From Caviibacter abscessus (GTDB lineage: Bacteria > Fusobacteriota > Fusobacteriia > Fusobacteriales > Leptotrichiaceae): DNA of 64,000 nucleotides. How positions within the stretch are numbered: position 1 is the stretch's first letter; each line of letters starts with the position of its first letter. The position numbers and the translations under genes are program-made. This document shows positions 33,502 through 46,660 of the stretch, in pieces. Below the pieces are notes generated by a model. That model was not told where the DNA came from. It searched no databases and saw only the letters and a list, made by a program, of their open reading frames with translations. Location: assembly GCF_001517835.1 (NCBI RefSeq), contig NZ_LOQG01000036.1:81942-145941 (forward strand). Direction: 5' to 3'.

Positions 33502-34506
33502 ATGAAAAAAACAATATTATTTATATCTTTACTAACTACACTAGCATCAGTTGCATCAACGACGGGTAATATTGAAGTGCAAGGATCAATAAAAAAAGAA
33601 TTAACTAATTCATCATCTAATACTGACTTTGAATCAAAAATAAAGGGAGAACTAGCTATAAAAGGTTCAGGACTTAAACTTGGGACAGAATTAAAAATCG
33701 AAAATACAAGCGTAAAAAATAGCGATTCAAAGGTTTGGGCTGAATATAAATTCCATGAAATTGGAGGTATAACTCCAACATTAAAAGGAACTGCAAAATT
33801 TGATGGAAAATTTGATTTAGAAGCTAAATTTAATGCTGCTATAGGTAAAACAGATTTTGAATTTAATACTAAATATGAATCTGAAAAATTAATAACTGGA
33901 AAAGGAGTTTCAGCTAATTTAAACGCTAAATTTAACCAAGTTAAAAATACTAAATTTGAAACATTAATAGGTACATGGAGAAATCTTGAAAATGGTAAAA
34001 ATGAAGCTAAATACTATGGTGAATTTGGAGTAGAATATAAAGGATTTGAAAATATACTATTAAAATTTAGTGAAAAATTAACTTTAAATGAAAAAACAGA
34101 GGCTAGTTTACAACTTAAAGCTTCAGTAAAATATGAAGGTGTAAAAAATGTTATTTTAGAAGCTAAAGTAGATTCTGAATTAAATAGTATTAATAAACCA
34201 AATGCCTTGGGATATAACATAATAACAGAAGGTTATGCTGAATATAAATATAAACCTATAGAACCTATTACTCTAAGTCCTAAACTTCATCTTAAAGCTG
34301 TTGCAAAAAGTAATGGTAGTAATGGTTCAGGTCCAAAACATTCTTGGGGAGAATTAACAATAACTCCATCAGTTAAATTACAATGTAAAACTATTAAAGA
34401 ATTAACATTTACAGCAACATCTGAACTTCCAATTAAATTTAACTTTGAAAAATATACTACAACAGTTACAGGTAAATTTAGTGCAGGTATAAAATATGAA
34501 TGGTAA
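33502..34506 (+). CDS. Outer-membrane beta-barrel protein (paralogue of the 30.4-kb gene)
   Basis: 334 residues with signal peptide MKKTILFISLLTTLASVAS, then strand-rich sequence (SKIKGELAIKGSGLKLGTEL, SKVWAEYKFHEIGG) and a terminal IKYEW. Repeated short Lys/Glu-Phe motifs such as FDGKFDLEAKF and AKFNQVKNTKFE fit amphipathic barrel strands. It mirrors the gene at 30370-31398 in inverse orientation, sharing promoter element, ends and terminator. GGGGG-rich AGGGGG precedes the ATG by eight bases. Function is unknown, possibly porin-like. Confidence 0.78.
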   Translation: MKKTILFISLLTTLASVASTTGNIEVQGSIKKELTNSSSNTDFESKIKGELAIKGSGLKLGTELKIENTSVKNSDSKVWAEYKFHEIGGITPTLKGTAKFDGKFDLEAKFNAAIGKTDFEFNTKYESEKLITGKGVSANLNAKFNQVKNTKFETLIGTWRNLENGKNEAKYYGEFGVEYKGFENILLKFSEKLTLNEKTEASLQLKASVKYEGVKNVILEAKVDSELNSINKPNALGYNIITEGYAEYKYKPIEPITLSPKLHLKAVAKSNGSNGSGPKHSWGELTITPSVKLQCKTIKELTFTATSELPIKFNFEKYTTTVTGKFSAGIKYEW

Positions 34507-34514
34507 TATATATT

Positions 34515-34542
34515 AGATTGGCTTAAATGCCAATCTTTTTTT
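34515..34542 (+). terminator. Terminator of the 33.5-kb outer-membrane protein gene
   Basis: AGATTGGC (34515-34522) and GCCAATCT (34529-34536) around TTAAAT, followed by seven T. It is a duplicate of the hairpin at 30340-30361. Confidence 0.85.
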
Positions 34543-34552
34543 ATTGCACAAA

Positions 34553-34576
34553 AAAAGGAACTTTTGTTCCCTTTTA
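34553..34576 (-). terminator. Terminator of pyrG and the downstream exporter gene
   Basis: On the minus strand AAGGGAAC, a short A-rich loop and GTTCCTTTTTTT form a hairpin with T-run just after the stop of the small exporter gene. Confidence 0.7.
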
Positions 34577-35032
34577 AATTAAATTAAAACCTACTACACT
34601 TAATATACTTATTATAACTCCTGCTAATATTAAGCCCAAAAATATGTAAATCATACTCTTTTTAAAGTCCATATCAAGTATACTTGCGGCTAATGCCCCT
34701 GTCCAAGCTCCTGTTCCTGGAAGTGGTATCCCTACAAAAAGTAGTAGTGCTATATAAATTCCAAATTTACTTTTTTTTGTTAATTTTTGTCCTGCATTAT
34801 GTCCTTTTTCTAAAAATAGCGTAAACAGTTTAGACAAATATTTTTTATTTTTCCCATATTCTAATACTTTTCTTGCAAATAGAAATACTATAGGTATCGG
34901 TAATATATTCCCAAAAATTGCTACTATAAATGATATATAAATAGGAAGTCCTATTGCTTGAGAATAAATTAGAGAACCTCTAAGTTCTATCAAAGGTAAC
35001 ATTGATATAAAAAAAACGTAAATATATTTCAT
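34574..35032 (-). CDS. Putative small multidrug export protein (COG2426 type)
   Basis: A 152-residue membrane protein with four to five hydrophobic segments. The conserved N-terminal SMLPLIELRGSLIYSQAIGLP and VGIPLPGTGAWTGALAA identify the family (PF06695). Its function is not well established despite the name. It starts on the last base of the pyrG stop codon and is co-transcribed with pyrG. Confidence 0.82.
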   Translation of the reverse strand: MKYIYVFFISMLPLIELRGSLIYSQAIGLPIYISFIVAIFGNILPIPIVFLFARKVLEYGKNKKYLSKLFTLFLEKGHNAGQKLTKKSKFGIYIALLLFVGIPLPGTGAWTGALAASILDMDFKKSMIYIFLGLILAGVIISILSVVGFNLI

Positions 35033-36630
35033 TATGTTTCTATTCCCTTTTTATCAAGTATTGCTTTTATCCAAGCTTTAAATAAAGGATGTGGTTTATT
35101 AGGTCTACTCTTAAATTCAGGATGATATTGCGTTGCAACAAAGTATGGATGATTTGGTATTTCAATAACTTCAACATAATTTTCATCAGGAGATGTACCT
35201 GAAATTATGAATCCATTATCTTCAAATAATGCCTTATACTTATTATTAAACTCATATCTATGTCTATGTCTTTCATGTATTACTTCTTGTTCATATGCTT
35301 TTCTTGCAATACTTCCTTCTTTTAAAACACAAGGATAAGCTCCAAGACGCATAGTTGCACCCATATCTGTAATATTTTCTTGAGCTTTCATCAAGTGTAT
35401 TACAGGATTTTTAGTATTTTCATCAAATTCTTCTGAACTGGCATCTTTTAAATTAAGTACATTTCTTGCAAATTCGATAGTAGCCATTTGCATACCAAGA
35501 CATATTCCTAAAAAAGGAACATTATTTTCTCTTGCAAACTTAACTGTAGATACTTTACCTTCAATTCCTCTTCCACCAAATCCACCTGGAACTAATATAC
35601 CATCATATTTTTTCAACTCGGTTAAATCAAATTCTTCTGCTTTTAAATAATCTACATTAACTTTAGTAGAATAATTATAACCTGCATGTTCTATTGATTC
35701 GTGTATACTTATATACGCATCTTTTAATTCAACGTATTTACCTACTACCGCTACATTAATTTGGCGTTTAGGATTTTTAAATCTGTATACCATTTCTTTC
35801 CATTTTTCAAGACTTGGTTTTTCATTTTTAAGACCTAGTTTTTTACAAACTTCATCAGCTAATCCTAAATCTTCCATAATAATAGGTAATTCATATATAT
35901 TATCAGCATCTAATGCTTCTATTACAGAACTTTCATCTACATCACAAAATAGGGCTATTTTTTTCTTAACTTCTTGCGGTACATTATATTCACTTCTTAA
36001 AACTATTATATCCGGTGTTATTCCAAGACTTTGCATAATTTTAACGCTTTGTTGAGTTGGTTTTGTTTTTAATTCTTTTGCAGCTTTTAAATATGGTAAT
36101 AATGAAACATGGATGTATATAACATTTTCTCTACCTACATCTTTTTTAAATTGTCTAATAGCTTCAATAAATGCTGTACTTTCAATATCACCTATTGTTC
36201 CACCTATTTCAGTTATTACAACATCAGAATCAGTTTTAGTTCCTGCTTTTAGGATATTTCTTTTAATCTCATCTGTTACATGAGGTATATATTGAACAGT
36301 TGCTCCTAAATAGTCACCTTTTCTTTCTTTAGATATGATACTAGACATTATTTTACCATTTGTAACATTACTATATTTTGTTAATTCTTCATTGATAAAT
36401 CTTTCATAGTGTCCTAAATCCAAGTCAGTTTCCATACCGTCAACTGTAACAAAAACTTCTCCATGTTGATATGGACTCATAGTTCCTGGATCAACATTAA
36501 TATATGGATCAAATTTTTGCATAGTTACACGATAACCTCTCTCTTTAAGAAGTCTTCCAAGTGATGCTGCCGTTATACCCTTACCTAATGATGAAACTAC
36601 TCCACCTGTAACAAAAACATATTTTGCCAT
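35032..36630 (-). CDS. pyrG: CTP synthase
   Basis: Makes CTP from UTP using glutamine. The N-terminal synthetase domain begins [17 protein letters not shown], with [21 protein letters not shown]. The C-terminal glutaminase domain has the nucleophile Cys in FLGICLGMQ and the His/Glu pair in [10 protein letters not shown]. 532 residues is the expected length. No attenuator-like leader is visible. Confidence 0.96.
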   Translation of the reverse strand: MAKYVFVTGGVVSSLGKGITAASLGRLLKERGYRVTMQKFDPYINVDPGTMSPYQHGEVFVTVDGMETDLDLGHYERFINEELTKYSNVTNGKIMSSIISKERKGDYLGATVQYIPHVTDEIKRNILKAGTKTDSDVVITEIGGTIGDIESTAFIEAIRQFKKDVGRENVIYIHVSLLPYLKAAKELKTKPTQQSVKIMQSLGITPDIIVLRSEYNVPQEVKKKIALFCDVDESSVIEALDADNIYELPIIMEDLGLADEVCKKLGLKNEKPSLEKWKEMVYRFKNPKRQINVAVVGKYVELKDAYISIHESIEHAGYNYSTKVNVDYLKAEEFDLTELKKYDGILVPGGFGGRGIEGKVSTVKFARENNVPFLGICLGMQMATIEFARNVLNLKDASSEEFDENTKNPVIHLMKAQENITDMGATMRLGAYPCVLKEGSIARKAYEQEVIHERHRHRYEFNNKYKALFEDNGFIISGTSPDENYVEVIEIPNHPYFVATQYHPEFKSRPNKPHPLFKAWIKAILDKKGIET

Positions 36631-36652
36631 TTTATTTCCTCTCCTATTTAAT

Positions 36653-36680
36653 AAAGGGTCATAAAAATAATGACCCTTTT
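36653..36680 (-). terminator. Terminator of the aldolase gene
   Basis: AAAGGGTCAT (36653-36662) pairs with ATGACCCTTT (36670-36679), about 20 bp after the fba stop codon, followed on the minus strand by ATTAAATAG, a weak T-tract. Confidence 0.65.
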
Positions 36681-36700
36681 CTATTTATATTATGTTTCTC

Positions 36701-37687
36701 TTATTTTCTTACTGTACCCTTTTTGTATGCACCTTCTGCACCGTAAACATCCACTATTTTTTCTTTATAGTATTTTTTCATAAATTCTTTACCTTTAGCA
36801 AGATATTTTCTTGGGTCAAATTCTGCTGGATTATCAAAGAATGCTTTTCTAACACCTGCTGTAAATGCTAATCTACCATCTGAATCAACATTTATTTTAG
36901 CAACTGCTGATTTTGAAGCTAGATTTAATTGGTCATCAGGTATACCTATAGCATCTTCTATTTTTCCACCATTTTCATTTATTATTCTTACATATTCTTG
37001 TGGAATTGATGAAGAACCATGTAATACAATTGGGAATCCAGGTATTCTTTGTTCAATTTCTTTTAATATATCAAGTCTTATATGTGGATTATCTCCAGGT
37101 TTAAATTTGTATGCACCATGTGAAGTTCCTATTGCTATTGCTAATGAATCAACACCTGTTTTTGAAACAAAATCTTCAACTTCGCTAGGTTGTGTAAAGA
37201 TGTGTTCTTCTGCTGATACTTCATCTTCTATACCTGCTAATACACCTAATTCTGCTTCAACAGTTACATCATATTTATGAGCAAAATCTGCAACTTTTTT
37301 AGATATTGCCACATTTTCATCATAGTCATATTTTGAAGCATCTATCATTACTGATGAGAATCCGTTTAATATACAATCTTCAGCTATTTCATAACTTGGA
37401 CCATGATCTAAATGTAATGCAACCGGTATATCTGAACCTGAAGCTTCAACATATGATACTGCTGCTTTAGCAATCCAAGGTATCATATCTCTTCCTATAT
37501 AATTTCTAGCACTTGGTGAAACTTGTAAAATTACAGGTGCTCCCATTTCAACACATGCTTCAATTATAGCTTGTAATTGTTCTAAATTATTAAAATTGAA
37601 AGCTGGTACTGAATATCCTTCCTTATTCGCTTTTGCAAACATTTCCCTTGTATTAACCAGACCTAAGTCTTTATAGTTATACTTCAT
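36701..37687 (-). CDS. fba: Class II fructose-1,6-bisphosphate aldolase
   Basis: Zinc-dependent glycolytic aldolase, 328 residues. PVALHLDHGPSYE carries the first zinc His; EAELGVLAGIEDE, AIGTSHGAYKF and IVLHGSSSIP provide other ligand and phosphate-binding regions. The ATG at 37687 is preceded by AGGAGGA; the frame is open eight codons further up. It has its own promoter and terminator. Confidence 0.93.
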   Translation of the reverse strand: MKYNYKDLGLVNTREMFAKANKEGYSVPAFNFNNLEQLQAIIEACVEMGAPVILQVSPSARNYIGRDMIPWIAKAAVSYVEASGSDIPVALHLDHGPSYEIAEDCILNGFSSVMIDASKYDYDENVAISKKVADFAHKYDVTVEAELGVLAGIEDEVSAEEHIFTQPSEVEDFVSKTGVDSLAIAIGTSHGAYKFKPGDNPHIRLDILKEIEQRIPGFPIVLHGSSSIPQEYVRIINENGGKIEDAIGIPDDQLNLASKSAVAKINVDSDGRLAFTAGVRKAFFDNPAEFDPRKYLAKGKEFMKKYYKEKIVDVYGAEGAYKKGTVRK

Positions 37688-37737
37688 TTTATTCCTCCTA
37701 ATATATATCATAATTGTTTTTACAATTCGTTATTATT

Positions 37738-37754
37738 ATTCTAGCAAAGATAGA

Positions 37755-37766
<12 letters not shown>
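37738..37766 (-). promoter_or_regulatory. Promoter of fba
   Basis: The minus strand shows TTGAAA, a 17-bp spacer and TAGAAT preceded by TGC (extended -10). It overlaps the last codons of the upstream lysozyme gene. The leader contains a small AATTGT/ACAATT stem. Confidence 0.65.
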
Positions 37767-40386
<2,620 letters not shown>

Positions 40387-40387
40387 A

Positions 40388-41308
40388 CTATTCACCAATA
40401 TCCTCGTATATTTCTTTTAATTTTCTAAATCTTCCCCTGATACCTGACTTAGTAATATTAAGTAATCCGGCTAATTCTTCAAGAGACATATCTTCATTTT
40501 CAAGCCTTACTCTTGCTGTTTCTTGCAAAGCATAGCTTAATGTTTTTATTCCTATGGTTTCATCTATTTTATTAATCATTTCTACTTGCTCTAAAGATGT
40601 TTTCATTTTTTTTGTTTCATTAGCCAGTTCATAATTAATATTTCTATTAATTTTAGAAGATATTTCTTTATTTATAGTTACTTCTTCATATTCAAAAAAA
40701 CAAGTAACTCCACCTAATAAAATTATGGTATCTAATATATCTTCACAATTTCTTATATATACAATATTTTTATTTTTCTTTTCAGTTTGAAATACTTTTT
40801 TACCCATGTTTAAAAACAATAGATATAAAAAAGTTGAAGCATCTTCTGTATCTATAAAAAAATCCAATGAATAACCTTTTAATGGATCCTTAACATATCC
40901 ACAACTTAAAAAATATCCTCTTATTATACCAGATGTAATCTCCTTATTTTCCGCTTTGGTTACATCATATGTTTTAAGATTAAAAAGTTGTGCTATGAAA
41001 TCATTATATATATTTTCATTATTTTTTTGCTTTTCTATTTTTATAACATAAACGTTATGTGTTCCTAATTTGTTATGCCTTGAATAACTAAATTGAAAGA
41101 AAAGATTAGGTATCATTTTTAAATTCTCAAACACCCTTCTTGCAATATAGTTTATTTCTGTTTTGAAATAAATACCATCTTGAGTAAAACTATTTTTTGA
41201 TAAAAATAAGCCTAATAATTCTGACATTACTTCATTTTCTTTTTTATTTTTCACATTTAATATTTCTTTTTTTAATTTAATTGAATATGAAACATTATTT
41301 TTTTCCAT
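40388..41308 (-). CDS. whiA: DNA-binding protein WhiA
   Basis: 306 residues. The N-terminal part resembles the LAGLIDADG-like WhiA core (SELLGLFLSKNSF, RGYFLSCGYVKDPLKGYSLDF). The C terminus is the conserved HTH region (NEDMSLEELAGLLNITKSGIRGRFRKLKEI). WhiA acts in division and sporulation control in Gram-positives. No yvcK or rapZ neighbour, the usual WhiA context, is present; instead it sits between a MATE exporter gene and an orphan gene. Confidence 0.88.
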   Translation of the reverse strand: MEKNNVSYSIKLKKEILNVKNKKENEVMSELLGLFLSKNSFTQDGIYFKTEINYIARRVFENLKMIPNLFFQFSYSRHNKLGTHNVYVIKIEKQKNNENIYNDFIAQLFNLKTYDVTKAENKEITSGIIRGYFLSCGYVKDPLKGYSLDFFIDTEDASTFLYLLFLNMGKKVFQTEKKNKNIVYIRNCEDILDTIILLGGVTCFFEYEEVTINKEISSKINRNINYELANETKKMKTSLEQVEMINKIDETIGIKTLSYALQETARVRLENEDMSLEELAGLLNITKSGIRGRFRKLKEIYEDIGE

Positions 41309-42665
41309 ATTTCATACCTGTTTCCCATTTTAGTTTTTTTACAAGTACTAAAAATACTATTGCTGCTAAAGCATTTGAAAATAAATTTCCCATAAATACA
41401 GAACAATATCCTAAATATACTTGTGTTGAGATTATAAATAAATATCTAAATAACCATATTCTTAAAAATCCCATAAATAAAGGTATAAATGTTTTACCAA
41501 CAGCGTTAAAAACTGCTTGACATATCATAGTTATACCAAATGGAATTATTGAATATGTATAGTATTTAAGTGATTCATTTGCTACTTCTAATACATTTTT
41601 TTGTGATGTAAACATTTTAGTTATTATAGATGATAAAGGAAGTACTGTTATAGTAGTTAAAAATGCAATAATTAAACTTATTATCATTCCAACTCTAAAT
41701 ACCTTTTTTGCTTTTGTTGCATTTCCTATACCTATGTTAAGACTTATCATTGTAGTTACAGTTGTACTTACACAAGCCGGAAGTTGAAAACAAAGACTAT
41801 TTATATTCCCCGCTATTCCAAGACCTGCTAAAACTACTCTACCATAATTTTCTATTTCCATATTAATTAATAAAAAGCCTAAATTTATCATCATAAAATT
41901 AAACATTGATGGTATTCCTAATCTTATTACTTCTGTTAATATTACACCATCATATCTATATTCTCTTAAATCTAGTGTATATAAATATTTTTTTATAAAC
42001 AAGTCATAATACATCCAAATTGCTGTAACTACATAAGCACAAAAAGAGGCAAATACAGCTCCTTTTATGCCAAAATTAAATATTTTTAGAAATATAAAAT
42101 TAAATAGTATTTTTAACACTAATAAGACTATCATTCTATAAAACGGTGATTCTGGATTACCTTCGGCATTTTTTATAGCATTAAAAATTGCTGCTAAAAA
42201 TTGTAAAGGTATAACAAAAGAATACAGACAAATATATATGAAAACATCCGCTTTCATAATATCTGCAACCGTTGTTGACATATAATATGCCACTAATATG
42301 CTTACTGGTATTAAAAATATTCCACAAATTATTGAAAAAATAAGTATTTGAAGAGAGATTTTTTTTACTTTTACAACATCTCCTTTACCTACCATTTGGC
42401 CTATCATTGCCATAGCAGCAACTCCAAGACCTTGTGATAAACCAATCATTATATCTATTGAGGGTTTAGCGTAAGTTATAGCACTAGTTCTTTCAGGACC
42501 TAAAGTTCTATTTAAAAAAAGTCCATCTGTAAAAGGTATCATTGATTGTACTACCGCCATCATAATTGTCGGTATGCAAAGTATTAATAATGTGGTCCAC
42601 ACATTGCCATCTAATATTAATTTTCTTCGGCTTTCCATATCAAGCTTTGTAATCCCCAGTGCCAC
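41295..42665 (-). CDS. MATE-family multidrug/sodium efflux transporter
   Basis: 456 residues with twelve hydrophobic segments in two MatE halves. Early motifs include TIMMAVVQSMIPFTDGLFL and GLGVAAMAMIGQMVGKGD; the second half repeats the pattern at NSLCFQLPACVSTTVTTMI. Such proteins expel cationic drugs or metabolites by Na+ or H+ antiport. The start is a GTG at 42665 with AAGGAG seven bases upstream. It overlaps whiA by 14 bases. Confidence 0.88.
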   Translation of the reverse strand: MALGITKLDMESRRKLILDGNVWTTLLILCIPTIMMAVVQSMIPFTDGLFLNRTLGPERTSAITYAKPSIDIMIGLSQGLGVAAMAMIGQMVGKGDVVKVKKISLQILIFSIICGIFLIPVSILVAYYMSTTVADIMKADVFIYICLYSFVIPLQFLAAIFNAIKNAEGNPESPFYRMIVLLVLKILFNFIFLKIFNFGIKGAVFASFCAYVVTAIWMYYDLFIKKYLYTLDLREYRYDGVILTEVIRLGIPSMFNFMMINLGFLLINMEIENYGRVVLAGLGIAGNINSLCFQLPACVSTTVTTMISLNIGIGNATKAKKVFRVGMIISLIIAFLTTITVLPLSSIITKMFTSQKNVLEVANESLKYYTYSIIPFGITMICQAVFNAVGKTFIPLFMGFLRIWLFRYLFIISTQVYLGYCSVFMGNLFSNALAAIVFLVLVKKLKWETGMKYGKK

Positions 42666-42689
42666 TTTCTTACTCCTTATCTAAAACTT

Positions 42690-42716
42690 AATGGCATACT
42701 AAAAAAGTACGCCATT
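42690..42716 (-). terminator. Terminator of the EIIA-Glc gene
   Basis: AATGGCATACT (42690-42700) pairs with AGTACGCCATT (42706-42716), allowing one G-U, just after the crr stop. Confidence 0.65.
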
Positions 42717-42720
42717 TATT

Positions 42721-43230
42721 TTATAATTCAACTTCAATTATTGTTTGATCAGCTTCTTTAACTTCTTGATTTTCAAAAGTTTTTATAGCAGTGTATTCAT
42801 CTGAATCTAAAATAACTACCGGTGTTATAACTGATGGAGAATTAGCTTTTAAAAATTCTAAATCATATTTAATAATTGGATCTCCTGCTTTAACAGTATC
42901 TCCTTCTTTTGCAATTATTTCAAACCCTTTTCCTTTTAATTCAACAGTATTTAATCCAAAGTGAACTAATATGTTTACTCCTTGCTTTGTTTCAATTGTA
43001 AAAGCATGTCCTGTTTCAAATAATTGACTTATTACACCGTCTGCTGGTGCAACCATTACTCCTGATGCAAAAGGTTCTATTCCTACACCGTCTCCTAACA
43101 TCTTAGAAGCAAATGTTTCATCAGGTACTTCACTAATAGGTATTACTTTTCCTGCAATAGGTGATACTACTACATTTTTAGTAACTACTTCTTCTTTCTT
43201 TTTAGAAAATAAATTTGCAAAAAATCCCAT
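42721..43230 (-). CDS. crr: PTS EIIA component, glucose type
   Basis: A stand-alone glucose-type EIIA phosphocarrier, 169 residues. The phosphorylated His is expected at His90 in NILVHFGLNTV, with the second conserved His75 in GHAFTIET. SPIAGKVIPISEV and MLGDGVGIEPF open the domain. No EIIBC gene is adjacent, so it likely serves other PTS permeases and regulatory targets. It is monocistronic: terminator after the stop, own ribosome site before the ATG. Confidence 0.9.
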   Translation of the reverse strand: MGFFANLFSKKKEEVVTKNVVVSPIAGKVIPISEVPDETFASKMLGDGVGIEPFASGVMVAPADGVISQLFETGHAFTIETKQGVNILVHFGLNTVELKGKGFEIIAKEGDTVKAGDPIIKYDLEFLKANSPSVITPVVILDSDEYTAIKTFENQEVKEADQTIIEVEL

Positions 43231-43289
43231 ATCAATTTTCTCCTTCTATACATATATATTATATTACCATATTTATATAGTGCGTGCAA

Positions 43290-44201
43290 TTATAAAAACT
43301 GAATATAATACCCATATCCTAGCTTTTTCATTTTATCAATAGGTATAAAATTTAATGAAGCACTATTTATACAATATCTTGTTCCTTTAAATTCTTCAAA
43401 TACATGCCCTAAATGAGAATTACTTCTTTTACTGACAACTTCCGTTCTTATCATATCATAACTTTTATCAGTTTTATACTGTATAACTTCGTTATTAATC
43501 GGAGCTGAAAATGAAGGCCAGCCACAACCAGATTCAAACTTTTTATTAGATAAAAATAATGGTTCTCCTGATGTAATGTCAACATAAATTCCTTTTTCAA
43601 ATACATCATTATATTCATTATTAAACGGCTTTTCCGTTGCTCTTTCTTGCGTAACCTCATATTGTAACTGAGTTAAATTTTCAATTTTTTTAGTATAAAA
43701 ACTTGAATCTACAACTGGAGTAACAGGCTTTGATATATTTATATGACAATAACCGTCTTTATTTTTTTCAAGATAATCCTGATGATACTGCTCAGCTAAA
43801 GCAAAATTTTTAACTTTTTGTACTTCGACAACTATTTTTTTAATATGCTTTGTACTTTCATATTGCATAATTCTTTCAATCATTTCAAGATCTTCATCTT
43901 TTATGTAGTATATTCCTGTTCTATATTGAACACCTACATCATTACCTTGTCTATTTAAAATAGTTGGATCTATAACTTGGAAAAAATGTGTAAGTATTAT
44001 TCCAAGTGTTATCATTTCATCATCATATACTATTTTCAAAGCTTCTGCATGCCCTGTTTGTTTAATTAAATCATAATTTGTTATTTCAGTATTGCCATTT
44101 ACATAGCCAACACAGGTTTCAAGTATACCTTGTATTCTTCTAAAATAACCTTGCATTCCCCAAAAACAACCACCTGCTAGATAAATTGTTTTCTTAGCCA
44201 T
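43290..44201 (-). CDS. msrAB: Bifunctional methionine sulfoxide reductase MsrA-MsrB
   Basis: Repairs oxidised methionine of both stereoisomers. The N-terminal MsrA domain has GGCFWGM (catalytic Cys12), [12 protein letters not shown] and [10 protein letters not shown]. The C-terminal MsrB domain has [22 protein letters not shown] and the catalytic Cys near residue 277 in [13 protein letters not shown]. The order A-B and length of 303 fit fused MsrAB proteins. There is no signal peptide, so it is cytoplasmic. The MsrB zinc Cys pairs (CxxC) of some homologues are absent. It is the last gene of the pyrH-led operon. Confidence 0.92.
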   Translation of the reverse strand: MAKKTIYLAGGCFWGMQGYFRRIQGILETCVGYVNGNTEITNYDLIKQTGHAEALKIVYDDEMITLGIILTHFFQVIDPTILNRQGNDVGVQYRTGIYYIKDEDLEMIERIMQYESTKHIKKIVVEVQKVKNFALAEQYHQDYLEKNKDGYCHINISKPVTPVVDSSFYTKKIENLTQLQYEVTQERATEKPFNNEYNDVFEKGIYVDITSGEPLFLSNKKFESGCGWPSFSAPINNEVIQYKTDKSYDMIRTEVVSKRSNSHLGHVFEEFKGTRYCINSASLNFIPIDKMKKLGYGYYIQFL

Positions 44202-45213
44202 TACAAATTTCCTCCCTCAAATTAAAGACTATCATATATATTAATATCGTTTGATACCATAAAATTGTGTAGTCCGCTAAACCATGCACAAAAATTAATA
44301 TTAATACTATTGCTTTAATTTTATTAATTTTTAGTTTGTAAAGATATAAAATCAATAAGATTATAATACCAAGTAATCCATAACTTAGTACAGGTTCTAG
44401 TAATATGCTATGTGTATGAGCATATACATAATTTGTAATGTAGTAAAAATATCCGGGACCATGTCCCAATAACCAATTTGTTTTAATAAATTTAATTGCC
44501 ATATACCATATATCAATACGTAATTTAAGGTATTTCTCTATTGAATCCGTTCTGATAAAAGGAAAAATTCCCTTATATACACCTATAAAATATATAGTAA
44601 GTGCAGAAAAAAATACTACAAAGTATTTTTTAAAATAAAAAAATATATACGCTGACAATGCAAGTAAAATTGCTATTAGTGAAAATCTTGATCCTGTTGC
44701 AAGTATTGCTAAAATACTTATTATAGATACAGTTAAATATTTTTTCCCTTTTATAAGTGACATTATCACTATAAAAGTTAAATATGAACCATAATAATTA
44801 GGATTAAAATAACTAAAAGCTCCCACTCTTTGCTTTGTCATAATAAAGTATATTATATATATCAAATTTACAATTAACGAGCTGTATAATACTATATTTT
44901 CTATTTTACTTTTTATATTTTCATCTAATAATATATAAAAATTATATACAAAGAAAAAGAAAATTAAGCCCGTATTAATTAAAATACCGATATAATTTTT
45001 ATAATACAACGCAATAGTGCTGTTTAAAATTAAAATATATGTAGCATATATTTGTTTATTATTTAATGATACCCTATATCCTTTTAATAAAAAATATACT
45101 ACTAATATTACTGCCTCAAATATTGCTATTTTATACGAAATTCCAAGCAATAGTGCCTGAAAATAAATAAGAGTTAATAAAACTTTATCTTCCCGTGCTT
45201 CCAAATCCGCCAT
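44194..45213 (-). CDS. O-antigen ligase-like polytopic membrane protein
   Basis: About 339 residues with ten or so membrane segments and a large loop near the C-terminal third containing [26 protein letters not shown] and [20 protein letters not shown], the pattern of Wzy_C/O-antigen ligase proteins (the H...S...E loop). It may ligate or polymerise surface glycans. The start is uncertain: an ATG at 45213 lies inside dut, with a TTG at 45204 (GGAG upstream) as alternative. It overlaps dut and msrAB. Confidence 0.75.
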   Translation of the reverse strand: MADLEAREDKVLLTLIYFQALLLGISYKIAIFEAVILVVYFLLKGYRVSLNNKQIYATYILILNSTIALYYKNYIGILINTGLIFFFFVYNFYILLDENIKSKIENIVLYSSLIVNLIYIIYFIMTKQRVGAFSYFNPNYYGSYLTFIVIMSLIKGKKYLTVSIISILAILATGSRFSLIAILLALSAYIFFYFKKYFVVFFSALTIYFIGVYKGIFPFIRTDSIEKYLKLRIDIWYMAIKFIKTNWLLGHGPGYFYYITNYVYAHTHSILLEPVLSYGLLGIIILLILYLYKLKINKIKAIVLILIFVHGLADYTILWYQTILIYMIVFNLREEICNG

Positions 45214-45613
45214 CTCCACGTTTTGTATCGCTTAGTTCATCAACAACATTGAAATTTTCTTTTACATAAGGTGTAAATACTATTTGTGCTATTCTTTGAC
45301 CATTTTCTACTGTAACATCAACATTTGAATGGTTGTGTAATGCAACCATTATTTCACCTCTATAATCACTATCAATAACTCCAACTTTATTTGCAGGTGC
45401 TACACCTTGCTTTACAGCCATGCCGCTTCTTGCATAAACTAAGCCTACTAAACCTTCAGGGATTTCCATACATATACCTGTATAAACCATTTTTGTTTCC
45501 CCTGATTTTATAGTTACTATTTCATCTAAACAAGCGTATAAATCAGCTCCTGCTGCATGAATTGTTCCATAAGTAGGAATTGTTGCATTTTCTCTTATTA
45601 TTTTTATATTCAT
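45185..45613 (-). CDS. dut: dUTP diphosphatase
   Basis: Hydrolyses dUTP to dUMP, limiting uracil in DNA. 142 residues carry the five trimeric dUTPase motifs in order: HAAGADLYA, ARSGMAVKQG, VGVIDSDYRGEI, NGQRIAQIVF and the C-terminal [11 protein letters not shown], which closes the active site. It begins one base after the mreB stop. Confidence 0.95.
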   Translation of the reverse strand: MNIKIIRENATIPTYGTIHAAGADLYACLDEIVTIKSGETKMVYTGICMEIPEGLVGLVYARSGMAVKQGVAPANKVGVIDSDYRGEIMVALHNHSNVDVTVENGQRIAQIVFTPYVKENFNVVDELSDTKRGDGGFGSTGR

Positions 45614-45614
45614 C

Positions 45615-46652
45615 TTAAATTTCCCTCATAAGTAATGTTCTTAATATATTCTTATTATCAAACGCAAGTCCTGCACCAACAACAACCGATTCTAACGGTT
45701 TTTCAGGTATATGAACAGGTATATGAATAGCATCCATAATATATTTATCCAAATTTTTTATTAATGCTCCACCACCTGTTAAAACTATTCCATTGTCTAA
45801 TATGTCTGTTGCTATTTCAGGAGGACATTTACTTAAAATTTCTTTAACACTGTCTAAGATTAATCTTAAGGTATCAATTATCGCCTCTTGTATCTGATTA
45901 GATGAAATTTCAAGTTCTACAGGTATATTTGTATTTAAATGTCTACCTTTTATAGGCATTTTTAAATTTTCATCTTCCGATAGTTTTATTGCTGTTGCAA
46001 GATTTTTCTTTATTTTTTCAGCTGTTCTGTCCCCTATTACTAATTTAAGGTTATCTTTTACATACTTAGCGATTGCTCCGTCAAGACTGTTTCCAGCAAC
46101 TCTTATTGATTTACTTGCTACTATTTCATTTAAAGAAAGTACAGCTATATCTGTTGAACCTCCTCCTATATCTATTACCATATTACCCATAGGAAGTGAT
46201 ATATTAACGCCTGAACCTAAAACTGCTGCTCTACCTTCTTCAAGTATATATATTTTCCTTGCTTCTGTCATTGATTCAAATAATGCTCTTTTTTCAACAG
46301 TTGTAACCTCTATTGGAACACATAACATTACATCAGGTTTAAAAGGTGAAACACCATATATTTTTTTTATAAACTCAGATAGCATATCTCTTGCTGCATC
46401 AATATCAGATATTACTCCATCTTTTAAAGGTTTAATAACTTCTATAGTTTCAGGATTTTTTCCAAGCATCTCACGTGCTTCTTTTCCTACTGCAATAACA
46501 CGACCCGTTTTTTTATCTCTTACTATTACAGATGGTTCATTTAAAACTACTCTTCTTCTTTGCTTATCGTATATCAATACATTTGAAGTACCTAAGTCAA
46601 TGGCTAAATTCTTATTAACTCTAAAAAAGTTTATTATTTTTGTTATAAACAT
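45615..46652 (-). CDS. mreB: Rod-shape determining protein MreB
   Basis: An actin-like cytoskeletal ATPase that guides lateral wall synthesis, 345 residues. It shows phosphate-1 AIDLGTSNVLIY, the GAAVLGSG-type segment (here GRAAVLGSGVNI), phosphate-2 VIDIGGGSTDIAV and the adenosine motif GIVLTGGGALIKNLD. The N terminus has an amphipathic stretch (MFITKIINFFRVNK) that can bind the membrane. No mreC or mreD follows; frr and dut flank it. Confidence 0.93.
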   Translation of the reverse strand: MFITKIINFFRVNKNLAIDLGTSNVLIYDKQRRRVVLNEPSVIVRDKKTGRVIAVGKEAREMLGKNPETIEVIKPLKDGVISDIDAARDMLSEFIKKIYGVSPFKPDVMLCVPIEVTTVEKRALFESMTEARKIYILEEGRAAVLGSGVNISLPMGNMVIDIGGGSTDIAVLSLNEIVASKSIRVAGNSLDGAIAKYVKDNLKLVIGDRTAEKIKKNLATAIKLSEDENLKMPIKGRHLNTNIPVELEISSNQIQEAIIDTLRLILDSVKEILSKCPPEIATDILDNGIVLTGGGALIKNLDKYIMDAIHIPVHIPEKPLESVVVGAGLAFDNKNILRTLLMREI

Positions 46653-46660
46653 GTTTTCTC

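Noticed and set aside
37700..37740. AATTGT/ACAATT stem before fba as a regulatory switch
   Set aside because: A 6-bp AT stem is common by chance in this composition.
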